The notes beneath the pieces are model-generated. The model was given only the letters and a program-made list of their open reading frames with translations. It was not told the origin of the DNA and searched no databases. Both the position numbers and the translations under genes were made by a program. From contig NZ_JACJJL010000017.1 in assembly GCF_016899955.1 (NCBI RefSeq), forward strand, positions 1-64,000: DNA of 64,000 nt, read 5' to 3'. Shown piece after piece: positions 52,788-59,689 of the stretch (its first letter is position 1; each line of letters opens with the position of its first letter). This DNA is from Marseilla massiliensis. GTDB lineage: Bacteria; Bacteroidota; Bacteroidia; Bacteroidales; Bacteroidaceae.

Positions 52788-53144
52788 TCAGCTTTCCTGC
52801 TCGGCGTTGTACAGTGCCACGTCGCCGTGCTCGCCAGTGCGTATGCGTATGGCGTCTTCTACGGGATAGACGAATATGCGGCCGTCGCCAATCTCGCCCG
52901 TGCGGGCGGCGCTGAGTATGGCCTTGACGGTCTTGTCAACGTTTTTGTCTCTGACCACCAGCGATATCATGGTGCGCTCAATGGAGCTCGTGTCGTAGAC
53001 CACGCCACGGTAAATCCTGCCCTGCCTTGACTTGCCTATGCCTCTCACGTCGTAGTACGACAGCCATTCGATGTCGGCGTCGAGCAGGGCAGCCTTCACG
53101 TCTTCAAACCGCGATTTCCTTATTATGGCTTCGATTTTTCTCAT
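52788..53144 (-). CDS. glnK: Nitrogen regulatory PII protein
   Basis: The 118-residue protein has the PII ferredoxin-like fold. It opens MRKIEAIIRKSRFEDVKAAL, and the T-loop region (GIGKSRQGRIYRGVVYDTSS) carries a Tyr in RIYRG in the position of the E. coli uridylylated Tyr51. The C-terminal signature is AARTGEIGDGRIFVYPVEDAIRIRTGE. PII proteins sense ATP/ADP and 2-oxoglutarate and block Amt. Linkage to amt supports the GlnK assignment. Minus-strand promoter elements are found at 53208-53237. Confidence 0.92.
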   Translation of the reverse strand: MRKIEAIIRKSRFEDVKAALLDADIEWLSYYDVRGIGKSRQGRIYRGVVYDTSSIERTMISLVVRDKNVDKTVKAILSAARTGEIGDGRIFVYPVEDAIRIRTGEHGDVALYNAEQES

Positions 53145-53478
53145 GTCTGGCTCTCCTTTTTATTTAATTGTTTTCTGTTTGAGTTTCACTTTGCAAAGTT
53201 CACGCTGCAAAATTACAACAAAATGTAACTTGACAAGTCTTAAATCGAGCAATATGTACTTCTATTTTGTATTGTGCTTACACTTAGCTTGCTATAGGCC
53301 GCGGTTGGTTTCAGATTGTAAACGCATAGCGGCAATATGATGGCAATTTAAAAGTTTCCTGTCTAAAGTAGATTTAAAACGTCATTTGTAGCAGTGGTTT
53401 CCTTCCGAAATATCGTATCTTTGCAGCGTGAAATGAGCCGCATGGTGTGGCCCGTAGATAAAAGAAAGGAAGCAAGCT
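53145..53478. other. Divergent control region between glnK and dapF
   Basis: The 334 bases hold no ORF of interest and are AT-rich in the middle. On the minus strand CTTG (53234-53237) and TAATTTTG (53208-53215) form the glnK promoter. On the plus strand TATCTTTG (53416-53423) is a perfect -7 box about 55 bases before dapF, with no good TTTG 19-20 bases upstream. The symmetric pair GAGTTTCACTTTGC/CTTTGCAAAG near 53180-53200 may be a regulator site. Confidence 0.5.
53208..53237 (-). promoter_or_regulatory. Promoter of glnK-amt-asnB
   Basis: On the minus strand CTTG (53234-53237) lies 18 bases before TAATTTTG (53208-53215), close to the -33/-7 consensus. No NtrC-type site was recognised. Confidence 0.55.
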
Positions 53479-54336
53479 ATGGCAAAGACGGTCAGATTTA
53501 CCAAGATGCAGGGCGCAGGCAACGACTATATATATGTAGACACCCTGCTCAACGACGTTGCCAACCCGGCCGCGGCCGCCGTGGCATGGAGCTCGCCCCA
53601 CACGGGCATAGGGGCCGACGGGCTGGTGCTCATAGGCTGCTCCCGCGTGCCCGAGGCCGACTTCACCATGCGCATATTCAACGCCGACGGTTCCGAGGCG
53701 CTCATGTGCGGCAACGCCTCGCGCTGCGTGGGCAAGTACCTTTATGAGAAGGGCATCACCGACAGCACCACCATACGGCTGCTCACGCTCTCGGGCGTCA
53801 AGACACTCAGGCTGCACCTCAGGCACGACAACACCGTGGAGAGCGTCACCGTCGACATGGGGGCGCCCGTGCTTGCCGACGCCGGCCTGCTGTCGGCCCC
53901 GGGCGGGAGCATGGTCAACGGTAGCGTGGCGGCCGGCGGTCGCGAATTCTGCGGCACGTTCGTGTCGATGGGCAACCCCCATTTCGTGGTCTTCGCCGAC
54001 TCGCTCGACGGCCTCGACCTGGCCCGCTGGGGCGCGCTGCTCGAGCGCTCGGCCCTGTTTCCGCAGCGGTGCAACATCGAGTTCGCACAGGTGCTGGCCG
54101 ACGGGCTCATCAGGGCGCGCGTGTGGGAGCGGGGCAGCGGCGTGACCATGGCCTGCGGCACGGGAGCCTGCGCCACCGCGGTGGCCGCCTCGCTCACCGG
54201 CAGGGCCCCCAGGGCATCGCGCATTGTCATGGACGGCGGCGAGCTGGGCGTCGACTGGGCCGGTGACGACGGCCACGTCTACCTCACAGGACCCGCGGAG
54301 TTTGTCTTCGAGGGCGAGGTGCAGGTGGCCGGATGA
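53479..54336 (+). CDS. dapF: Diaminopimelate epimerase
   Basis: DapF converts LL- to meso-diaminopimelate, the cross-linking amino acid of peptidoglycan and lysine precursor. The 285-residue protein has KMQGAGNDYIYVD at the start, both catalytic cysteines (Cys77 in MCGNASRCVGKY; Cys226 in MACGTGACATAVA), and HTGIGADGLVLIG, FVSMGNPHFVVF and RVWERGSG. It precedes dapL by 55 bases, so epimerase and aminotransferase are probably co-transcribed. Confidence 0.95.
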   Translation: MAKTVRFTKMQGAGNDYIYVDTLLNDVANPAAAAVAWSSPHTGIGADGLVLIGCSRVPEADFTMRIFNADGSEALMCGNASRCVGKYLYEKGITDSTTIRLLTLSGVKTLRLHLRHDNTVESVTVDMGAPVLADAGLLSAPGGSMVNGSVAAGGREFCGTFVSMGNPHFVVFADSLDGLDLARWGALLERSALFPQRCNIEFAQVLADGLIRARVWERGSGVTMACGTGACATAVAASLTGRAPRASRIVMDGGELGVDWAGDDGHVYLTGPAEFVFEGEVQVAG

Positions 54337-54391
54337 GGGCCCGCGGCAATATCGATCACAACTTCAACAATCATAAAAAAAGACAGGACTT

Positions 54392-55621
54392 ATGGCATTG
54401 GTAAACGAACATTTCCTCAAGTTGCCGAACAACTACTTGTTCGCCGACATTTCCAAGAAGGTGAACGCCTTCAAGGTGCAGCACCCCACGGCAGGCGTCA
54501 TCAGCCTGGGCATAGGCGACGTCACGCGGCCGCTGTGCCCGGCGGTGGTCGAGGCCATACACAAGGCTGCCGACGAGATGGGCACCGAGGGCGGCTTCCA
54601 CGGCTATGGGCCCGAGCAGGGCTACGCCTTCCTGCGCGAGGCCATAGTGAAGAACGACTTCCTGCCGCGCGGCATACACCTCGACCCGTCGGAGATATTC
54701 GTCAACGACGGCGCAAAGAGCGACACGGGCAACATACAGGAGCTGGTGAGGTGGGACAACAGCATCGGCGTGACCGACCCCATCTATCCCGTATACATAG
54801 ACTCTAACGTGATGATAGGGCGCGCGGGGGTGGTCAACGACGGCCGGTGGAGCAACGTGGTGTACATGCCGTGCACGGCCGGCAACGGCTTCGTGCCGCA
54901 GTTGCCCGACCGACGCGTGGACATCATCTACCTCTGTTACCCCAACAACCCCACGGGCACCGTGCTGTCGAAAGACGAGCTGCGCAAGTGGGTGAACTAC
55001 GCCCTGCGCAACGATACGCTCATTTTCTTCGACGCGGCCTACGAGGCTTACATACAGAACCCCGACATACCGCACTCCATCTACGAGATAAAGGGCGCGC
55101 GTAAGGTGGCCATCGAGTTCCACAGCTACTCAAAGACAGCCGGCTTCACCGGCGTGCGCTGCGGCTACACCGTGGTGCCCAAGGAGGTGACCGCGGCCAC
55201 GCTCGAGGGCGAGCGCATCTCGCTGCACAAGCTGTGGTACAGGCGCCAGTGCACCAAGTTCAACGGGGCGAGCTACATAAGCCAGCGCGCGGCCGAGGCA
55301 ACATACACGCCCGAGGGACGCGAGCAGGTGCGACAGACCATTGGCTACTACATGGAGAACGCAAGGCTGATGCGCAATGCGCTCACGGCACTGGGCCTGA
55401 GGGTCTACGGGGGCGAGGACGCGCCTTACCTGTGGGTGCAGACACCCGACGGCGAGGGCAGCTGGCGGTTCTTCGAGCAGATGCTCTACAACGCCCACGT
55501 GGTGTGCACCCCCGGCGTGGGATTCGGCCCGAGCGGCGAGGGCTACGTGCGACTGACGGCCTTCGGCGACCGCGACAGCTGCCTCGAGGCGCTCGACCGG
55601 ATAGGCCGGTGGCTCGGATAG
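54392..55621 (+). CDS. dapL: LL-diaminopimelate aminotransferase
   Basis: DapL turns tetrahydrodipicolinate directly to LL-diaminopimelate using glutamate, bypassing the acylated intermediates. The 409 residues are typical. The fold-type I PLP enzyme shows YGPEQGYAFLREAI, CYPNNPTGT, FFDAAYEAYI and the PLP lysine Lys248 in FHSYSKTAGFTGVRCGY. LNVNDGAKSD-like substrate residues occur as FVNDGAKSDTGN. The pairing with dapF and the neighbouring glutamine synthetase and amt genes is common in Bacteroidales. It ends in TAG. Confidence 0.95.
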   Translation: MALVNEHFLKLPNNYLFADISKKVNAFKVQHPTAGVISLGIGDVTRPLCPAVVEAIHKAADEMGTEGGFHGYGPEQGYAFLREAIVKNDFLPRGIHLDPSEIFVNDGAKSDTGNIQELVRWDNSIGVTDPIYPVYIDSNVMIGRAGVVNDGRWSNVVYMPCTAGNGFVPQLPDRRVDIIYLCYPNNPTGTVLSKDELRKWVNYALRNDTLIFFDAAYEAYIQNPDIPHSIYEIKGARKVAIEFHSYSKTAGFTGVRCGYTVVPKEVTAATLEGERISLHKLWYRRQCTKFNGASYISQRAAEATYTPEGREQVRQTIGYYMENARLMRNALTALGLRVYGGEDAPYLWVQTPDGEGSWRFFEQMLYNAHVVCTPGVGFGPSGEGYVRLTAFGDRDSCLEALDRIGRWLG

Positions 55622-55667
55622 CAAACCAACACAACACAAGATAGCCAACACTTAAAACGAGACGACA

Positions 55668-56390
55668 ATGAGAAAGGCAAGAAAAATGGGCATCGCGGCG
55701 GTCATGCTTACCGCCGGGGCCGCAGTGGCGAGTGCGCAAGACAGAGTGGAAGCCTCGGCTTCGGCCGACTTCGTGAGCCAGTATGTGTGGCGTGGTCAAG
55801 ACCTTGACGGCATCAGTGTGCAGCCATCTCTGGGCCTTTCGTGGCGCGGGCTTTCGCTAACGGCATGGGGAAACGTGGGCTTCGACTCGGGCGACACCAA
55901 GGAGCTCGACCTCACCCTGGGCTACAGCGTGGGCGGATTCAACGTGGGAGTGACCGACTACTGGTTCAACAGCGGGCCCGACGAGCGCTATTTCTACTAT
56001 GGGGCACACTCCACTGCCCATGTCTTCGAGGCCAACGTGGGCTACGACTTCGGGCCCTTGGCACTGCAGTGGTACACAAACTTTGCCGGAAACGACTACA
56101 AGCCGGGCGACGACGGCAGCCAGAAACATGCTTATTCGTCGTATGTCGAACTGTCGGCCCCGTTCCGCCTCGGGGGCATGGAGTGGCTGGCCGCCGTGGG
56201 GGCGGTGCCCTATGAGGCATCGGCAATCTACGCCGACGTCGACGGGTTTGCCGTGACCAACGTGTCGCTGCGGACCACCAAGGAGGTGGCGGTGACGCCG
56301 CGGTTCACCGTGCCGCTCTTCGCGTCGGTCAGCGCCAACCCCGCCACGCAGAAGGCTTACTTAGCCTGCGGTTTCACGCTGCGCCCCTGA
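55668..56390 (+). CDS. TorF-like putative outer-membrane beta-barrel protein
   Basis: The 240-residue protein has a signal peptide (residues about 1-23, AAVASA-Q). The start of the mature protein (VEASASADFVSQYVWRGQDL) is typical of TorF/Gcw_chp putative porins, followed by alternating strands (VQPSLGLSWRGLSLTAWGNVG, LDLTLGYSVGGFNVGVTDYW, AHVFEANVGYDFGPLALQWY). It lies between dapL and glnN in the nitrogen block, so a role in uptake of a nitrogen compound is plausible but unproven. Confidence 0.75.
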   Translation: MRKARKMGIAAVMLTAGAAVASAQDRVEASASADFVSQYVWRGQDLDGISVQPSLGLSWRGLSLTAWGNVGFDSGDTKELDLTLGYSVGGFNVGVTDYWFNSGPDERYFYYGAHSTAHVFEANVGYDFGPLALQWYTNFAGNDYKPGDDGSQKHAYSSYVELSAPFRLGGMEWLAAVGAVPYEASAIYADVDGFAVTNVSLRTTKEVAVTPRFTVPLFASVSANPATQKAYLACGFTLRP

Positions 56391-56434
56391 CGTGAGGCAG
56401 GCAACTAACGTATAACACAAAAAACATAATATCT

Positions 56435-58624
56435 ATGGACAACCTCAGATTCCAAGTAGTTGCAGAGGCTTTCAAGAAGAAGCCCCTGGAAGTGAAAGCA
56501 CCGGCTGAACGGCCCTATGAGTACTTCGGGAAATATGTGTTCAACCGGGAGAAAATGTACAAGTACCTGCCCAAGGACGTCTACGAGAAACTGACAGACG
56601 TCATTGACAACGGGGCCAGGCTCGACCGCTCGATAGCCGACGCCGTGGCCGCAGGCATCAAGCAGTGGGCCACCGAGATGGGCGTGACGCACTATACGCA
56701 CTGGTTCCAGCCGCTGACTGAAGGCACGGCCGAGAAGCACGACTCGTTCATCGAGCACGATTTCAAGGGTGGCATGGTCGAGGAGTTCTCGGGAAAGCTG
56801 CTCGTGCAGCAGGAGCCCGACGCCAGTTCGTTTCCCAGCGGGGGCATTCGCAACACCTTCGAGGCGCGGGGCTACTCTGCATGGGACCCCACGTCGCCAG
56901 TCTTCATCATGGACGACACGCTCTGCATACCCACCATCTTCATATCCTACACGGGCGAGGCGCTCGACTACAAGGCCCCGCTGCTGCGCACGCTGCATGC
57001 CGTTAGCGTGGCCGCCACCGACGTTTGCCACTACTTCTACCCCGACGTCAAGAAGGTGCAGAGCAACCTCGGGTGGGAGCAGGAATACTTCCTGGTAGAC
57101 GAGGGCCTTTACTCGGCGCGCCCCGACCTGCTGCTTACGGGGCGGACGCTAATGGGCCACGACTCGGCAAAGAACCAACAGATGGACGACCACTATTTCG
57201 GCGCCATACCGGACCGCGTGCAGGCCTTCATGAAAGACCTCGAGATACAGGCGCTCGAGCTCGGAATACCGTGCAAGACGCGCCACAACGAGGTGGCACC
57301 CAACCAGTTTGAGGTGGCGCCGATATTCGAGGAGACCAACCTGGCCGTAGACCACAACATGCTGCTCATGTCGCTCATGAAGAAGGTGGCGCGCAAGCAC
57401 GGCTTCCGCGTGCTGCTCCACGAGAAGCCGTTTGCCGGCATCAACGGCTCGGGCAAGCATAACAACTGGAGCCTCTCGACCGACACCGGGGTGCTGCTGC
57501 ACGCTCCCGGCAAGACACCGGTAGACAACTTGCGCTTCGTGGTGTTCATCGTCGAGACGCTGATGGGCGTCTACCGCCACAACGGACTTATCAAGGCGAG
57601 CATCATGAGCGCGGGCAATGCCCACCGGCTCGGGGCCAACGAGGCGCCGCCGGCCATCATCTCGTCGTTCCTCGGCACGCAGCTCAGCGAACTGCTCGAC
57701 CACATCGAGATGTCTGACAAGGACGACCTCTTCGCCATGGCAGGCAAGCAGGGCATGAAGCTCGACATTCCCGAGATACCCGAGCTGCTCATAGACAACA
57801 CCGACCGCAACCGCACGAGCCCCTTTGCCTTTACCGGCAACCGCTTTGAGTTCCGCGCCGTGGGCTCCGAGGCCAACTGTGCCAGCGCCATGATTGCCCT
57901 GAACTCGGCCGTGGCCGAGGCGCTGACAGACTTCAAGAGGCGTGTCGACGCGCTCGTGGAGGGCGGCGAGGAGCTGACAAGGGCCATCGTCGACGTGCTC
58001 AGGGAGGACATCAGGGCGTGCAAGCCCATACGCTTCGACGGCAACGGATACTCGGAAGAGTGGGTTGAGGAGGCTCGCCGCCGGGGCCTCGACACCGAGG
58101 GCAGCTGCCCGGTGATATTCGACCGCTACCTCGACGGGTCGAGCGTGGAGATGTTCGAGAGGCTCGGGGTGATGACGAAAAAGGAGCTTGAGGCGCGCAA
58201 CGAGGTGAAGTGGGAGACTTACACCAAGAAAATACAGATCGAGGCGCGCGTTATGGGCGACCTGTCGATGAACCACATCATACCCGTGGCCACCCACTAC
58301 CAGAGCCAGTTGCTCAAGAACGTGGCCAACATGCGCAGCGTGTTCGACGCCGGGAAGGCCGACAGCCTGTCTGTGCGCAACGTGAAGCTCATAGAAGAGA
58401 TAGCCGAGCGCACCCAGGTGATAGAGCGGGGAGTAGACGAACTCATCAATGCGCGCAAGGTGGCAAACAAGATTGAGGATGCCAGGGCTAAGGCAGTGGC
58501 CTACCACGACACCGTGGCGCCCAAGATGGAGGCCATACGCTACCAGATAGACAAGCTCGAGCTGCTTGTGGAAGACGACCTCTGGACGCTGCCAAAATAC
58601 CGCGAACTGTTGTTCATCAGGTGA
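56435..58624 (+). CDS. glnN: Glutamine synthetase type III
   Basis: GlnN joins ammonium and glutamate using ATP. The 729-residue length is that of the type III (GSIII) class of Bacteroidetes and cyanobacteria. Signature segments are PASSFPSGGIRNTFEARGYSAW-type (split, about residues 127-149), NEVAPNQFEVAPIFEE (about 286), INGSGKHNNWSL (about 335-346) and FAFTGNRFEFRAVGS (about 465-479). A long C-terminal helical part (about 560-729) is class-specific. The enzyme is cytoplasmic and dodecameric in studied members. It closes the nitrogen block and is followed by a terminator. Confidence 0.95.
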   Translation: MDNLRFQVVAEAFKKKPLEVKAPAERPYEYFGKYVFNREKMYKYLPKDVYEKLTDVIDNGARLDRSIADAVAAGIKQWATEMGVTHYTHWFQPLTEGTAEKHDSFIEHDFKGGMVEEFSGKLLVQQEPDASSFPSGGIRNTFEARGYSAWDPTSPVFIMDDTLCIPTIFISYTGEALDYKAPLLRTLHAVSVAATDVCHYFYPDVKKVQSNLGWEQEYFLVDEGLYSARPDLLLTGRTLMGHDSAKNQQMDDHYFGAIPDRVQAFMKDLEIQALELGIPCKTRHNEVAPNQFEVAPIFEETNLAVDHNMLLMSLMKKVARKHGFRVLLHEKPFAGINGSGKHNNWSLSTDTGVLLHAPGKTPVDNLRFVVFIVETLMGVYRHNGLIKASIMSAGNAHRLGANEAPPAIISSFLGTQLSELLDHIEMSDKDDLFAMAGKQGMKLDIPEIPELLIDNTDRNRTSPFAFTGNRFEFRAVGSEANCASAMIALNSAVAEALTDFKRRVDALVEGGEELTRAIVDVLREDIRACKPIRFDGNGYSEEWVEEARRRGLDTEGSCPVIFDRYLDGSSVEMFERLGVMTKKELEARNEVKWETYTKKIQIEARVMGDLSMNHIIPVATHYQSQLLKNVANMRSVFDAGKADSLSVRNVKLIEEIAERTQVIERGVDELINARKVANKIEDARAKAVAYHDTVAPKMEAIRYQIDKLELLVEDDLWTLPKYRELLFIR

Positions 58625-58753
58625 CGTGGCCCGTGCGGGCCTGCGTTTCCTGCCGATGATAATGCTGGCGTGAGGCCTGCCGCGGCCTGTTTGCGGCGGC
58701 CTGCCGGATGTGCGCAAGCAATCTATTTCTTTTTTGGTTGTTTGAAGTTTGTG

Positions 58754-58788
58754 ACGGGAGACCATAGTGATATGGCCTCCCGTTTTCT
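58754..58788. terminator. Terminator between glnN and the HxlR gene
   Basis: ACGGGAG (58754-58760) pairs with CTCCCGT (58777-58783), and inside it CCATA (58762-58766) pairs with TATGG (58771-58775); one A/C mismatch separates the stems. TTTTC follows. Confidence 0.75.
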
Positions 58789-58791
58789 GTG

Positions 58792-59175
58792 TCAAACGGC
58801 AGCGGGCTCACCGCCGGCGTGGCGTTTCCTGTCGCGCATGATGGCGGCCATGTTGCTGTGTGCCCAGTCTACCAGTTCGTCGAGTATGGGCAGCAGCGAG
58901 CGTGCGCGCTCCGTCAGCCCGTATTCCACGCGCGGAGGCACCTCGGCATACACCTGCCTGACTACCAGCCCGTCTTCTTCGAGCGTGCGCAGCGTGGCTG
59001 TGAGCATCTTCTGGGATATGTCGGGCATGGCGCGGCGCAGCGTGTTGAATCGCAGCGTGCCCCTTTGGCTGAGTGTAAACAGCACCAGCATGGGCCACTT
59101 GCAGCTTATTCGGAACAGTACGTTGCGTATGGGGCAGTCGGGAAACAGTTCTTCCCTTACTCTTGTATGTTGCAT
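58792..59175 (-). CDS. HxlR-family winged-helix transcriptional regulator
   Basis: The 127-residue protein has the HxlR layout: DCPIRNVLFRISCKWPMLVLF with Cys14 and a second Cys near 25, the wing-helix (LRFNTLRRAMPDISQKMLTATLRTLEEDGLVVRQ, quoted in parts) and EVPPRVEYGLTERARSLLPIL. HxlR proteins usually bind as dimers and several sense redox or electrophile stress through the conserved N-terminal Cys. A 7-bp inverted repeat overlapping the -33 of its promoter (59223-59239) suggests autoregulation. The target genes are not obvious. Confidence 0.88.
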   Translation of the reverse strand: MQHTRVREELFPDCPIRNVLFRISCKWPMLVLFTLSQRGTLRFNTLRRAMPDISQKMLTATLRTLEEDGLVVRQVYAEVPPRVEYGLTERARSLLPILDELVDWAHSNMAAIMRDRKRHAGGEPAAV

Positions 59176-59200
59176 TTCTTGACTCGTTTTGTTTGGGCTA

Positions 59201-59239
59201 CAAAAGTAACCAATATTCCCCGATGCACCAAAGGTGCAT
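59201..59239 (-). promoter_or_regulatory. Promoter and operator-like palindrome of the HxlR gene
   Basis: On the minus strand TTTG (59229-59232) and TACTTTTG (59201-59208) are spaced 20 bases. ATGCACC (59223-59229) and GGTGCAT (59233-59239) form a perfect inverted repeat around AAA, overlapping the -33. This position fits an autorepressor site. Confidence 0.65.
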
Positions 59240-59254
59240 AGTTAAATGAAGTTG

Positions 59255-59662
59255 AGAAGACAAATGCATTGGGAGTTAGAAGGAGTTAGGGGAAGTTAGC
59301 TCCCTGCGCTCGCTGGAGTTAGAAGACAAATGCATTGTGAAATGGGAGGTGTTGGAAATTAAATTTTGCCGCCTTTGTTGGCAGTGTGTAAGCCCGCTGC
59401 ATCCAACGGGCTTTGGTATACCGTAAAAGCTCGCGTTGCTTGCTCTCAATGGCAAGGCTTTTTATTGCTGCATTCACGTAACATTCGTCCTCTACCTCTC
59501 CCTAACTCCATATACCTCCCAATGCATATGTCCTCTAACTCCAGCGAGCGCAGGGAGCTACCACCCCCTAACTCCATATACCTCCCAATGCATTTGTCTT
59601 CTAACTCCAGCGAGCGCAGGGAGCTACCTCTTCCTAACTCCCTCTACCTCCTTGATACATTA
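59255..59662. repeat. Repeat field: 66-bp direct repeats and an inverted partner
   Basis: Two 66-base units (59502-59567 and 59568-59633) are tandem, each with CTAACTCCATATACCTCC, CCAATGCAT, and CCAGCGAGCGCAGGGAGCTA; a partial third unit follows (59634-59662). An inverted copy lies at 59255-59347, with TAGCTCCCTGCGCTCGCTGG and GAAGACAAATGCATTG twice. About 150 bases without a recognisable gene separate the two. ATGCATTGTGAAA (59330-59342) differs at one base from the first 13 bases of the S23 remnant at 27424. The field may be the scar of a similar cassette. Confidence 0.6.
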
Positions 59663-59689
59663 GTAATTAAAACTTGCCCGAGCCTGCTT

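Noticed and set aside
59502..59633. Possible CRISPR array
   Set aside because: Only two near-identical 66-base units are present with no variable spacers between constant repeats, and no cas gene is in the window.
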